NCBI GenBank assembly: GCA_030615475.1
Contig: JAUWZF010000081.1
Location: forward strand, 1 to 5,747
Reading direction: 5' to 3'
Origin: Dehalococcoidales bacterium
GTDB lineage: Bacteria; Chloroflexota; Dehalococcoidia; Dehalococcoidales; RBG-16-60-22
DNA: 5,747 nucleotides
The notes under the pieces: model-generated
What the model was told of the DNA's origin: nothing
The model's database searches: none
What the model saw: only the letters and a program-made list of their open reading frames with translations
Program-made: the position numbers and the translations under genes
In this document: positions 1-5,469 of the stretch, piece after piece
Position numbering within the stretch: position 1 is the stretch's first letter
How the letters are laid out: every line of letters starts with the position of its first letter

Positions 1-9
1 CCCCTTAAT

Positions 10-35
10 CCCCCTCTCCTTCAAAGGAGAGGGGG
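10..35. repeat. Perfect 12-bp hairpin repeat, CCCCCTCTCCTT arms
   Basis: The arm at 10-21 (CCCCCTCTCCTT) is exactly complementary to 24-35 with only two bases between, so a very stable hairpin can form on either strand. It lies 3' of the minus-strand acetyltransferase gene, after a second hairpin at 46-66. Read on the minus strand, the stem is followed by ATTAAGGGG rather than a T-run, so it is not a classical rho-independent terminator. Thirteen bases of it (11-23) recur exactly at 1546-1558, which marks it as a member of a dispersed repeat family. A role in transcript end protection or termination is inference. Confidence 0.75.
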
Positions 36-45
36 AAGTATTTAG

Positions 46-75
46 AAGAGGGGCTTCGCCCCTCTTAGACGCCCC
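46..75 (-). repeat. GGCTTCGCC hairpin repeat just after a stop codon, copy 1
   Basis: The arm AAGAGGGGC (46-54) and the arm GCCCCTCTT (58-66) pair perfectly over 9 bp around a TTC loop, followed by AGACGCCCC. The segment 52-75 matches 1677-1700 at 22 of 24 positions, and both copies lie in the same orientation just 3' of a minus-strand gene. Here the repeat ends one base from the acetyltransferase stop codon. It may act as a transcript-end hairpin, but no T-tract follows on the minus strand (CTAAATACTT), so the function is open. Confidence 0.7.
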
Positions 76-76
76 T

Positions 77-667
77 TTAGCTTGTATTACGCTCTTTCTC
101 CCACTGCTCACGTTTAAGTTCCATGAGCAGGAAGTGGTTGCCATTGCGGTTCAGGTCTCCGCATGGTGTAAAGCCGCACTTCTGGAAGCACTTCTGCGCC
201 CGCAGGTTCGATTCCAGTGTCTTCAGGTAGAGGCGGTGGAGACTGGTCGTCAGGAAGACATGGTCGACCATCGTACTGACGGCATCGGCTCCGTAGCCCT
301 TGTCCCAGTAATCACGGTCGCCTATGATGATGCCCAGTTGCGCTTCATACTTCTTTTCATCGATATCATAGCAGGTGCAGTTGCCGATATGCCTGCCTTC
401 GAGGGTTTCTACGGCTAGAGGGTATTTATTGAATTTCGGGCGGTGTATCTCGGTGGCGTAGTCCAGCAGGTAGATGGAAAAGGGCATGATAAGCGTCGGG
501 GCCGCATCCAGCTTGGCCAGCTCCGCGTCCGATTGCCATCTGTAGTCGTTGCGGACATCGCCAAGTTTTTTCTCACGGAGCTTGATCTTGCTTCCGGTCC
601 TTCCCTGAAGGATGTTACCCTTCAGGGATTTAAATCCTGCCAGGGTAGTACTCTTCCGTAACTTCAT
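77..667 (-). CDS. GNAT-family N-acetyltransferase (RimJ/RimL-like)
   Basis: This 196-residue protein would transfer an acetyl group from acetyl-CoA to an amine; the substrate cannot be told from sequence. The acetyl-CoA-binding region is clear: a beta strand LGIIIG (111-116), then YWDKGYGADAV (120-130), the usual pyrophosphate-binding turn of this family, followed by a helix. The motif-B stretch LHRLYLKTLESNLRAQKCFQKCGF (143-166) is typical of RimJ/RimL-like enzymes, whose Asn and aromatic-Gly positions are kept. The protein is cytoplasmic, with no signal or membrane segment. The first 25 or so residues precede the usual start of the fold (around KIKLREKKLGD, from residue 27). No convincing Shine-Dalgarno lies before the ATG and there is no in-frame ATG, GTG or TTG early downstream, so the ATG was kept. 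Its start is 27 bases after the PAC2 stop codon, so it is probably co-transcribed with that gene. Family assignment is secure; the role is unknown. Confidence 0.85.
   Translation of the reverse strand: MKLRKSTTLAGFKSLKGNILQGRTGSKIKLREKKLGDVRNDYRWQSDAELAKLDAAPTLIMPFSIYLLDYATEIHRPKFNKYPLAVETLEGRHIGNCTCYDIDEKKYEAQLGIIIGDRDYWDKGYGADAVSTMVDHVFLTTSLHRLYLKTLESNLRAQKCFQKCGFTPCGDLNRNGNHFLLMELKREQWEKERNTS
602..628. repeat. Perfect 10-bp inverted repeat inside the acetyltransferase 5' coding region
   Basis: TCCCTGAAGG (602-611) and CCTTCAGGGA (619-628) are exact reverse complements around a 7-base loop. The hairpin covers codons 14 to 22 of the acetyltransferase, about 40 bases into the message, within the poorly conserved N-terminal extension. 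It could slow early elongation or be a remnant of an inserted repeat; neither is shown. Confidence 0.7.
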
Positions 668-694
668 AGCTGAGGAAAAACGTGATTTATTTCT

Positions 695-1489
695 TCAATC
701 CTCATCTTCCTCGTCCTCATCGCCGCGTTCCCATATCGGCTCGGTAAAGTAGTCGATATATTCTTCCATAGCCTGGGCGGCTACCTGCTTGATTCTTTCC
801 CCGGCCTCCACGGCCATCTTGCCCAACTCCGCGAAGTCGATTTTAACCTCCAGCATGGTTGCCAGGACTTTCAACACGGCCAGCGCCGCCATGGGATTGG
901 GCACGCGACTGGCGTAAACGGGTACCTCTCCCAGCAGGCAGACGCCGTCGATTTCTCTTTCCTTGGCCACGCCCAGCAGCAGGCCGTTGAGTCCCGCGAT
1001 TTGCAGGTTGCTGGAATACTCAAGGTCGTAATTTTTCAAATCGGCGGTTACGAGGTGATTGGTGGCAACGCCCCAGACCTTGGGGGGCTCAGTATGGTGG
1101 ATGCGGGTAATGGCCGCCGCGCAGGTGTAAACCCGCTTAACCCCGAACTTGTTCCCCGCGTCCAGGACGCAGTGGGCGAGTTCGTAACCCTTGGCGGCTG
1201 GCTGGTCGTCGCCGATGAACAGTATCAGGTCACTGCCGTCGCTATCGTTTTTACAGTAGTAGAACTGGCTCTGTGGGAAATTGGGTGCCTCGACGACGTT
1301 GTCCTTGACGGTCACGCCGATGGGGTCGAAGAAGTAGGGGGCCTCAAGGTACCCCAGTTCTTTAAAGGGTAGTTTGGCTCTAAGATAATTGGCGATAATC
1401 ATGGCGACATTGCCGATGCCGGGCCAGGCCGCCAGCAGATTGGGTGTACGGAGCCTGGGACGGGCATGGATTTTAATGATATTGTTCAT
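695..1489 (-). CDS. PAC2-family protein (proteasome assembly chaperone-like)
   Basis: This 264-residue cytoplasmic protein belongs to the PAC2 (DUF75) family. Archaeal and eukaryotic members help assemble the 20S proteasome; bacterial members are mostly uncharacterised. Supporting motifs are LLAAWPGIGNVAMIIANYL (18-36), matching the family's Pro-Gly-x-Gly-Asn-Val signature near the N terminus, and the late block LLGEVPVYASRVPNPMAALAVLKVL (185-209), matching the conserved Gly-x-x-P-x-Tyr and Pro-x-Ala-Ala elements. The core is an alpha/beta fold with strand DLILFIGDDQP (87-97). The C terminus is a highly acidic tail (DEDEEDED, 257-264), and I see no HbYX proteasome-docking ending. The message has GAGG/AAAGG purine stretches (minus strand, 1498-1507) about 8 bases before the ATG. 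It lies 222 bases after tldE, across a repeat cluster. The family call is firm; a chaperone function is not demonstrated, as no proteasome gene is visible here. Confidence 0.88.
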   Translation of the reverse strand: MNNIIKIHARPRLRTPNLLAAWPGIGNVAMIIANYLRAKLPFKELGYLEAPYFFDPIGVTVKDNVVEAPNFPQSQFYYCKNDSDGSDLILFIGDDQPAAKGYELAHCVLDAGNKFGVKRVYTCAAAITRIHHTEPPKVWGVATNHLVTADLKNYDLEYSSNLQIAGLNGLLLGVAKEREIDGVCLLGEVPVYASRVPNPMAALAVLKVLATMLEVKIDFAELGKMAVEAGERIKQVAAQAMEEYIDYFTEPIWERGDEDEEDED

Positions 1490-1513
1490 TTTATTTTACC
1501 TTTCCTCTCCTTA

Positions 1514-1592
1514 TGTCATTCTCGGGCTTGACCCGAGAATCCAGACCCCTCTCCTTCACCACCACTGGATTCCCGCTTCCGCGGGAATGACA
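1514..1592. repeat. Head-to-head pair of palindromic CTGGATT...AATGACA repeats
   Basis: Two hairpin units face each other. Unit one (1514-1544, minus orientation) has a 9-bp stem, ATTCTCGGG with CCCGAGAAT. Unit two (1565-1592, plus orientation) has an 8-bp stem, ATTCCCGC (1569-1576) with GCGGGAAT (1581-1588). Both start CTGGATT and end AATGACA in their own orientation, so the outer ends and the CCAG/CTGG centres also pair, giving a larger cruciform of about 79 bases. The 20-base spacer holds a 13-base match to the repeat at 10-35. This is a small mobile or REP-like intergenic repeat. Its translation gives the well-known spurious peptides of the type GLDPRIQ and WIPASAGMT. Confidence 0.85.
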
Positions 1593-1596
1593 ACGG

Positions 1597-1661
1597 ATTG
1601 CTTCGTTCGCTCTCGCCTGCCAAGGAACTTGTTCGGCGAGCAGGGCGCACCTCGCAATGAC
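1597..1661. repeat. Second palindromic repeat, ATTGCTTCG...CGCAATGAC type
   Basis: This element follows directly on the previous repeat pair. Its ends ATTGC (1597-1601) and GCAAT (1654-1658) are complementary. Inside, CTCGCC (1612-1617) pairs with GGCGAG (1635-1640), and CAAG (1621-1624) pairs with CTTG (1628-1631) around GAA. On the minus strand it begins GTCATTGCGAGG and ends GAAGCAATCC, the wording of a repeat family common between bacterial genes. No coding potential is credible. Confidence 0.7.
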
Positions 1662-1676
1662 TATTTTTAAGAGAGA

Positions 1677-1700
1677 GGCTTCGCCCCTCTTGGACTCCCC
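1677..1700 (-). repeat. GGCTTCGCC hairpin repeat just after a stop codon, copy 2
   Basis: This segment is identical to 52-75 at 22 of 24 positions (GGCTTCGCCCCTCTT, one change, GAC, one change, CCCC). The left arm here is AGAGAGGC rather than AGAGGGGC, so the stem carries one mismatch (A1676 opposite C1686). It lies 11 bases beyond the tldE stop codon, in the same orientation to its upstream gene as copy 1. On the minus strand it is followed by TTAAAAATAG, not a T-run, so termination is only possible, not evident. Confidence 0.65.
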
Positions 1701-1711
1701 GAATAAACATA

Positions 1712-3016
1712 CTACCCCTTGCTGGAAACCGAAAGACTGTAGCAGTAAAGCGGCGGGGTCTGGAGGAAGCCGCTTATCCACCTGGCCTCGCTGCCGATGG
1801 CGGCGATATCTTTGAGCATTTTATAAATATTACCGGAGACCATAGTGTCCTTCACCCTGCCCACTATTTTACCATTTTCCACCTTGTAACCGAGTAATAC
1901 GTTTCCGCTGAAATCGCCGCCGAGGATGTTGCCCTGCTCAGCGCCCATAAGCTGCTCGACTACCAGGCCTTCTTTAATATCGGCCACCATATCGTCGTAG
2001 GTGGTCTTGCCTGGCTTGACGATGAAGGCGCTGGGGGCGGGGGCGGGCAGACCGCCGCGATTGCGACTGCCGTTGCCGGTGCTCTGCGTGCCGGCCAGTG
2101 CCGCTGTTTGCAGGTCGTAGAGGAATCCCCTCACGACGCCCTTTTCTATAAGGGTGGTGCGCTGGGAGGGGACTCCCTCGTCGTCGCAGGGTCGACTCCC
2201 CGGACGGTAGCCGACCATCGGGTCGTCGTGCAGGCTGAACTTCTTATCGAAGACGGTCTTGCCCACTTTATCGCCCACCGGCGAGGCACCCTCCAGGACC
2301 ATCTTGCCGTTCAGGGCGGACATCAGCGGCAGGATGAGGGCGCTGCCGACGCCGTTGGGGGTGAAGACCACCGGCAACTGCCGGGTCGGCGCTTTAGCGC
2401 GGTCCTTCGCCAGGTCAAGCTGCCGCAGCACTAAATCCGTTACTTTTTGGGGGTCGGCTAAAGGATGGCAGGAGCTTTCGCTCTCGCCGACGAAGAGCAT
2501 GTCCGTTTCTTCTATCAAATTGCCCTCGATATCCAGGCTGAAAAAGCTCTTGCGGTATTCCGCCCGGCCGCCGCGGGAGTTAATAATGCGTACCGAGATA
2601 ACGCCCCGGCTTGCCCCGGCCTCGCACATAATGCCCGGCGTATGGCCGGTGACGGCGGCAATCATTTCCTCGCCGAGACCAATCATTTCCTTGATGGATA
2701 CGGACTCCACGGCGGGGTCGTAAATGTCCACCTCGGGATAGTCCTTCGTATCGGGCAGCTGAAACCTGGCGACCGTACCGAACTCGGCGGTCTCCACGGC
2801 GTTCCTGACCAGCACTTCCTCATCGCCTGTCCCGGTAGTCGTGGCATAGCCAATCCTGCCATCCTTGATAATGCGCAGGGCCATGCTCGTGGTCTGGTTG
2901 GTCTGGAGCTGCTTCAGTCGATTGGCTTCGAATCTGACCTGGGTCTCCTCTGAGGAGACCTGGAAGACTTCCGCCTCTTCGGCGACCTTTTTCGCCCGGG
3001 CCAGGATATATTCCAT
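1712..3016 (-). CDS. tldE: TldE/PmbA, non-catalytic subunit of the TldD/TldE metalloprotease
   Basis: The 434-residue product is the PmbA/TldE half of the TldD/TldE heterodimer, a cytoplasmic protease that degrades unfolded peptides and, in enterobacteria, matures microcin B17 and removes the CcdA antitoxin. The N-terminal domain (about 1-150) has the family pattern of strands ending in INSRGGRAEYRKSFFSL (145-161). At the place where TldD carries its zinc motif, this protein reads VVFTPNGVGSALILPL (216-231) with no HExxxH, as expected for the inactive partner. Other family blocks are TLIEKGVVRGFLYDLQTAALAG (288-309), GNILGGDFSGNVLLGYKVENGKI (362-384) and TMVSGNIYKMLKDIAAIG (391-408). Length is normal for PmbA (about 450). 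Its ATG touches the TAA of tldD, and the Shine-Dalgarno GGAGGT (3023-3028, minus strand) lies within the last tldD codons, 6 bases upstream. Translational coupling is therefore very likely. Nothing is truncated. Confidence 0.95.
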   Translation of the reverse strand: MEYILARAKKVAEEAEVFQVSSEETQVRFEANRLKQLQTNQTTSMALRIIKDGRIGYATTTGTGDEEVLVRNAVETAEFGTVARFQLPDTKDYPEVDIYDPAVESVSIKEMIGLGEEMIAAVTGHTPGIMCEAGASRGVISVRIINSRGGRAEYRKSFFSLDIEGNLIEETDMLFVGESESSCHPLADPQKVTDLVLRQLDLAKDRAKAPTRQLPVVFTPNGVGSALILPLMSALNGKMVLEGASPVGDKVGKTVFDKKFSLHDDPMVGYRPGSRPCDDEGVPSQRTTLIEKGVVRGFLYDLQTAALAGTQSTGNGSRNRGGLPAPAPSAFIVKPGKTTYDDMVADIKEGLVVEQLMGAEQGNILGGDFSGNVLLGYKVENGKIVGRVKDTMVSGNIYKMLKDIAAIGSEARWISGFLQTPPLYCYSLSVSSKG

Positions 3017-4393
3017 TTACGTACCTCCGACCAGGCAGTGCTGGATGCGGATATGAGGGCTACCGTTGGAAACGGGGAGGGGCATCTGACTCCCCTTACC
3101 GCAGCCACCGCCCTGGTTCATATCAAGGTCGTTGCCGATGGCATCGATGTTTTTCAGGGTGCTGAAAACGTTGCCGGTCAGCATGACGGGTCGCAGCGCC
3201 TCGGCGATTTTACCGTTGCGAATCATGTACGTCTCGCCGGCGGAGAAGGTAAACATCTCCATGCTGGTCATGCCGCCGTACCAGTTCCTGGCGTATATTC
3301 CCTCTTTAATATCGGCAATCATGTCATCAAAGGAGACTGCCCCCGGCTCGATGTAGGTATTGGTCATGCGGACGATGGGCGGGTAGCGGTAGTTAATGGC
3401 GCGGGCATTGCCGGTGGGTTTTTCGTTCATTTTGGCGGCGGTTTCCCGCGAATGGAGCCTGCCGACCAGTTTACCCTCCTGGATGAGGTAGGTCTTGACG
3501 GCGCGGACGCCCTCGTCATCGTATTTATAGCTGCCGCGCAGTCCCGGCTCGGCGGCGGAGTCGACGATATTAAGGTTTTTAGCGCCGAACTGTTTGCCCA
3601 GCTTCATAATATCGCGCAGGCGGTCGTTCTCGTAGACGAAGTCGGACTCGGACAGGTGGCCGAAGGCTTCGTGCACGAAGACACCCGCCAGGACGGGGTC
3701 CAGGACTACCGTATATTCGCCGCCCTTGGCCTGCGGCGCCGTGAGTAGCTCCACAGCATGCCGGGCCATCTCGCTTATCTTATCGTGGAGTCCCTCTATG
3801 GCACCGAAGTCACCCCGACTCCCCAGGCTCAGCCCCACTTGCTGTACTTCGCCATCTTTAGCCGCGATGGCCGTCAGTCGCAGGCTGACATCGGCCCTTT
3901 CCTGCGTGATGAAACTGCCCTCCGAGTTCAGGAAAACGACCTTCTTGCGACTGTCCGCATAACCGATGGTCGAGGTCTGTATCTGCGGGGTGCTCCAGAT
4001 AATTTCGTTATATTCGTCGAGTAGCCGTTTCTTTTCCGCCAGAGGTATCTCTACGGGATTTTTAACCACGCCGCTCGGTACCTCGTCAACCGCCGGCCCC
4101 ACTTCTGCCAGCTTGCTCTTACCGCTGCCGGCGGATCGCGCCTGCTCGACGGCCAGAGATATCCTGCCGGAGAGCTTATCGAGGTTGTTAAAGCTGGTGA
4201 AACCCCAGCCCCCTTTCACCAGGGCCCGCACGTTGCCGCCGCTGGCGGTAGCCCGGCCGATTGACTCCAGTCCTTTTCCCCTGTAGGTAATGTGGCTGGT
4301 CTGGCTCTCCTCGAAACGCGCCTCTGAATAGTCGGCGCGGTTTTTCTTTAATTCACCGGCCAGACCGCGGGCGGTAGATTCAATTGATGCCAT
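3017..4393 (-). CDS. tldD: TldD, zinc-binding catalytic subunit of the TldD/TldE metalloprotease
   Basis: The 458-residue product is the catalytic TldD subunit, which binds zinc and cleaves extended peptides inside the cavity formed with TldE. The signature HEAFGH is at 241-246, the HExxxH motif in which the two histidines bind zinc and the glutamate is catalytic. The third ligand is expected to be the cysteine in GGGCGKGSQMPLPVSNGSPHIRI (428-450), namely Cys431. Other family blocks are SYKYDDEGVRAVKTYLIQEGKLVGRLHSRETA (288-319) and RMTNTYIEPG (342-351). Length is close to the usual 460-480, and no signal peptide is present. The ATG is preceded on the minus strand by GAAGGA (4402-4407), 8 bases away. 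Further upstream lie a TTGACA box and a weak TACCCT box. It is first in the operon with tldE. All catalytic residues are present, so an active enzyme is expected; natural substrates cannot be read from the window. Confidence 0.96.
   Translation of the reverse strand: MASIESTARGLAGELKKNRADYSEARFEESQTSHITYRGKGLESIGRATASGGNVRALVKGGWGFTSFNNLDKLSGRISLAVEQARSAGSGKSKLAEVGPAVDEVPSGVVKNPVEIPLAEKKRLLDEYNEIIWSTPQIQTSTIGYADSRKKVVFLNSEGSFITQERADVSLRLTAIAAKDGEVQQVGLSLGSRGDFGAIEGLHDKISEMARHAVELLTAPQAKGGEYTVVLDPVLAGVFVHEAFGHLSESDFVYENDRLRDIMKLGKQFGAKNLNIVDSAAEPGLRGSYKYDDEGVRAVKTYLIQEGKLVGRLHSRETAAKMNEKPTGNARAINYRYPPIVRMTNTYIEPGAVSFDDMIADIKEGIYARNWYGGMTSMEMFTFSAGETYMIRNGKIAEALRPVMLTGNVFSTLKNIDAIGNDLDMNQGGGCGKGSQMPLPVSNGSPHIRIQHCLVGGT
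3023..3028 (-). promoter_or_regulatory. tldE ribosome binding site inside the tldD 3' end
   Basis: On the minus strand the sequence reads GGAGGT, then ACGTAA, then ATG. GGAGGT encodes the Gly-Gly just before the last residue of TldD and is also a strong Shine-Dalgarno 6 bases before the tldE ATG. It fixes the tldE start and implies that ribosomes finishing tldD reload on tldE. Confidence 0.85.
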
Positions 4394-4434
4394 AGTTGAT
4401 GTCCTTCGTGGAAGAATGATGGAGGCTAGTAATT

Positions 4435-4464
4435 AGGGTACAGGACTGCCGAGCCGATTGTCAA
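4435..4464 (-). promoter_or_regulatory. Candidate promoter for tldD-tldE
   Basis: A perfect -35 box, TTGACA, is read on the minus strand at 4464-4459. After an 18-base spacer comes TACCCT (4440-4435), which keeps only the T, A and final T of the -10 consensus. This would give a leader of about 35 bases before the tldD ATG, with the GAAGGA site in it. The weak -10 lowers confidence. Confidence 0.4.
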
Positions 4465-4499
4465 TTTAATGGTACAGCATGGTCGGCAGGCGTCCAGCC

Positions 4500-4529
4500 T
4501 TGACACGTATCAGCCCGATAGCTTAAACT
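4500..4529 (+). promoter_or_regulatory. Candidate promoter for the enoyl-CoA hydratase operon
   Basis: A perfect -35 box TTGACA (4500-4505) is followed after 18 bases by TAAACT (4524-4529), four of six matches to TATAAT. Transcription would start near 4536 and leave a leader of roughly 95 bases before the GTG at 4631. The -35 box lies only 35 bases from the oppositely oriented TTGACA of tldD, so one regulator could affect both. I see no strong operator palindrome between them. Confidence 0.5.
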
Positions 4530-4617
4530 ATTCTAGGAATTTTCTTCTCAAGTGGAGTCCCCTTCGTCTCAATCAATGAGAACAGGTGCGCTATCTGAAT
4601 CATCCAAGCGAGCAGAG

Positions 4618-4622
4618 AGGAG
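4618..4622 (+). promoter_or_regulatory. Ribosome binding site that decides the enoyl-CoA hydratase start
   Basis: AGGAG, within GAGAGGAGATAAGACC, lies 8 bases before the GTG at 4631. An in-frame GTG at 4586 would add 15 residues that do not resemble crotonase N termini and would place this site inside the gene, so the start at 4631 is preferred. Confidence 0.85.
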
Positions 4623-4630
4623 ATAAGACC

Positions 4631-5413
4631 GTGATTTACAAAACTTTACTCTATGAGAAGGCCGATGGCATCGCCAGGGTTACCCTCAACCGTCCGGAAG
4701 CGTTAAACGCCCTCAACAGTACCGTTTACACCGAGCTTTACGACGTGTTCGAGGCGATTGAAAACGATGCGGACGTGCGCGTGGTGGTCCTGACCGGCAG
4801 CGGCGAGAAGGCCTTCGCCGCCGGTTCCGATGTCGTCGAGATGCAGAACATGAGCACCCTTGATATTCAGAAGTTCGTGGCTACCATCAGGAAGGCGTCC
4901 GACCGGATTTACACCCTCAGCAAGCCGACTATTGCCGCCATCAATGGTTATGCCCTCGGCGGCGGCTGCGAGCTGTCCATGTGCTGCGACCTGCGTATAT
5001 GCTCGGAGAAGGCCAGGTTCGGACAGCCGGAGATAAACCTGGGGCTGATTCCCGGCGCCTCCGGCACCCAGCGTCTCCCCCGCCTCATCGGCATGGCCAA
5101 GGCCAAGGAGTTGATTTTCCTCGGGGACATGATTGACGCCGCCACCGCCCTCAGCCTGGGCCTGGTCAACAAGGTCGTCCCACCGGAGAAACTGATGGAC
5201 GAAGCCATGGAGTGGGCCACAAAGCTGGCCAGCAAGAGCGGACCGGTACTGGCCATGGCCAAGATGGCTATCAACACCGGCGTGGATACCGATATTGCCT
5301 CCGGCCTCAATATCGAGGCGCGGTGCGTCGCCCTCTGTTTCGCCACTAAAGACCAGAAAGAGGGCATGAAGGCATTCCTGGAGAAAAGGAAAGCGGAGTT
5401 TAAAAACAAATAA
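4631..5413 (+). CDS. Enoyl-CoA hydratase (crotonase family)
   Basis: The 260-residue product is a crotonase-fold enzyme, most likely adding water to trans-2-enoyl-CoA (crotonyl-CoA or longer) to give 3-hydroxyacyl-CoA. From a GTG start with a clear AGGAG site it reads VIYKTLLYEKADGIARVTLNRP, the usual N terminus. The oxyanion-hole stretch is AFAAGSDVVEM (61-71), with Ser66 where alanine is most common. GYALGGGCELSMCCD (106-120) supplies Glu114, and FGQPEINLGLIPG (130-142) supplies Glu134, the two catalytic glutamates of true hydratases, spaced by 20 residues as in rat crotonase. Length is normal (about 260), so this is a stand-alone hydratase, not a multifunctional FadB. A 3-hydroxyacyl-CoA dehydrogenase starts 131 bases downstream on the same strand, which supports a beta-oxidation or butyrate-type pathway. 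Chain-length preference and physiological direction cannot be judged. Other crotonase-fold reactions are possible but less likely with both glutamates present. Confidence 0.93.
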   Translation: MIYKTLLYEKADGIARVTLNRPEALNALNSTVYTELYDVFEAIENDADVRVVVLTGSGEKAFAAGSDVVEMQNMSTLDIQKFVATIRKASDRIYTLSKPTIAAINGYALGGGCELSMCCDLRICSEKARFGQPEINLGLIPGASGTQRLPRLIGMAKAKELIFLGDMIDAATALSLGLVNKVVPPEKLMDEAMEWATKLASKSGPVLAMAKMAINTGVDTDIASGLNIEARCVALCFATKDQKEGMKAFLEKRKAEFKNK

Positions 5414-5452
5414 CTTAAAAAAACACTGGCAGCCCGGCGACGGCGGTAATCC

Positions 5453-5466
5453 GGGGGGGGGGGGGG
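5453..5466. repeat. Run of 14 G
   Basis: An uninterrupted G14 tract lies between the enoyl-CoA hydratase stop codon and the 3-hydroxyacyl-CoA dehydrogenase start. Long G runs slip in replication and are hard to sequence, so the exact length should be treated with caution. It sits 78 bases before the next start codon and outside any coding region. Confidence 0.9.
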
Positions 5467-5469
5467 TGG

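Noticed and set aside
1389..1670. Plus-strand frame giving a peptide with GLDPRIQ and WIPASAGMT
   Set aside because: These words are the translation of the intergenic palindromic repeats, a common source of false proteins. The minus-strand frames over the same stretch (1491-1781 and 1516-1710) are rejected for the same reason.
1514..1700. CRISPR-like array
   Set aside because: The repeats differ in orientation and stem sequence and lack regular spacers; they are dispersed palindromes, and no cas gene is present.
3038..3748. Long open frame of 236 codons on the plus strand, opposite tldD
   Set aside because: It is fully antisense to the well-supported tldD gene, has no recognisable domain, and is a by-product of GC-rich codon use on the other strand. 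The same applies to the other antisense frames over tldE, PAC2, the acetyltransferase and the hydratase.
4586..4630. Upstream GTG start adding 15 residues to enoyl-CoA hydratase
   Set aside because: The added residues do not resemble the family, and the strong AGGAG site at 4618-4622 fits the GTG at 4631.
5433..5455. CCCGG...CCGGG stem as terminator after enoyl-CoA hydratase
   Set aside because: The stem is only 5 bp with a long loop and is followed by G residues, not a T-run.
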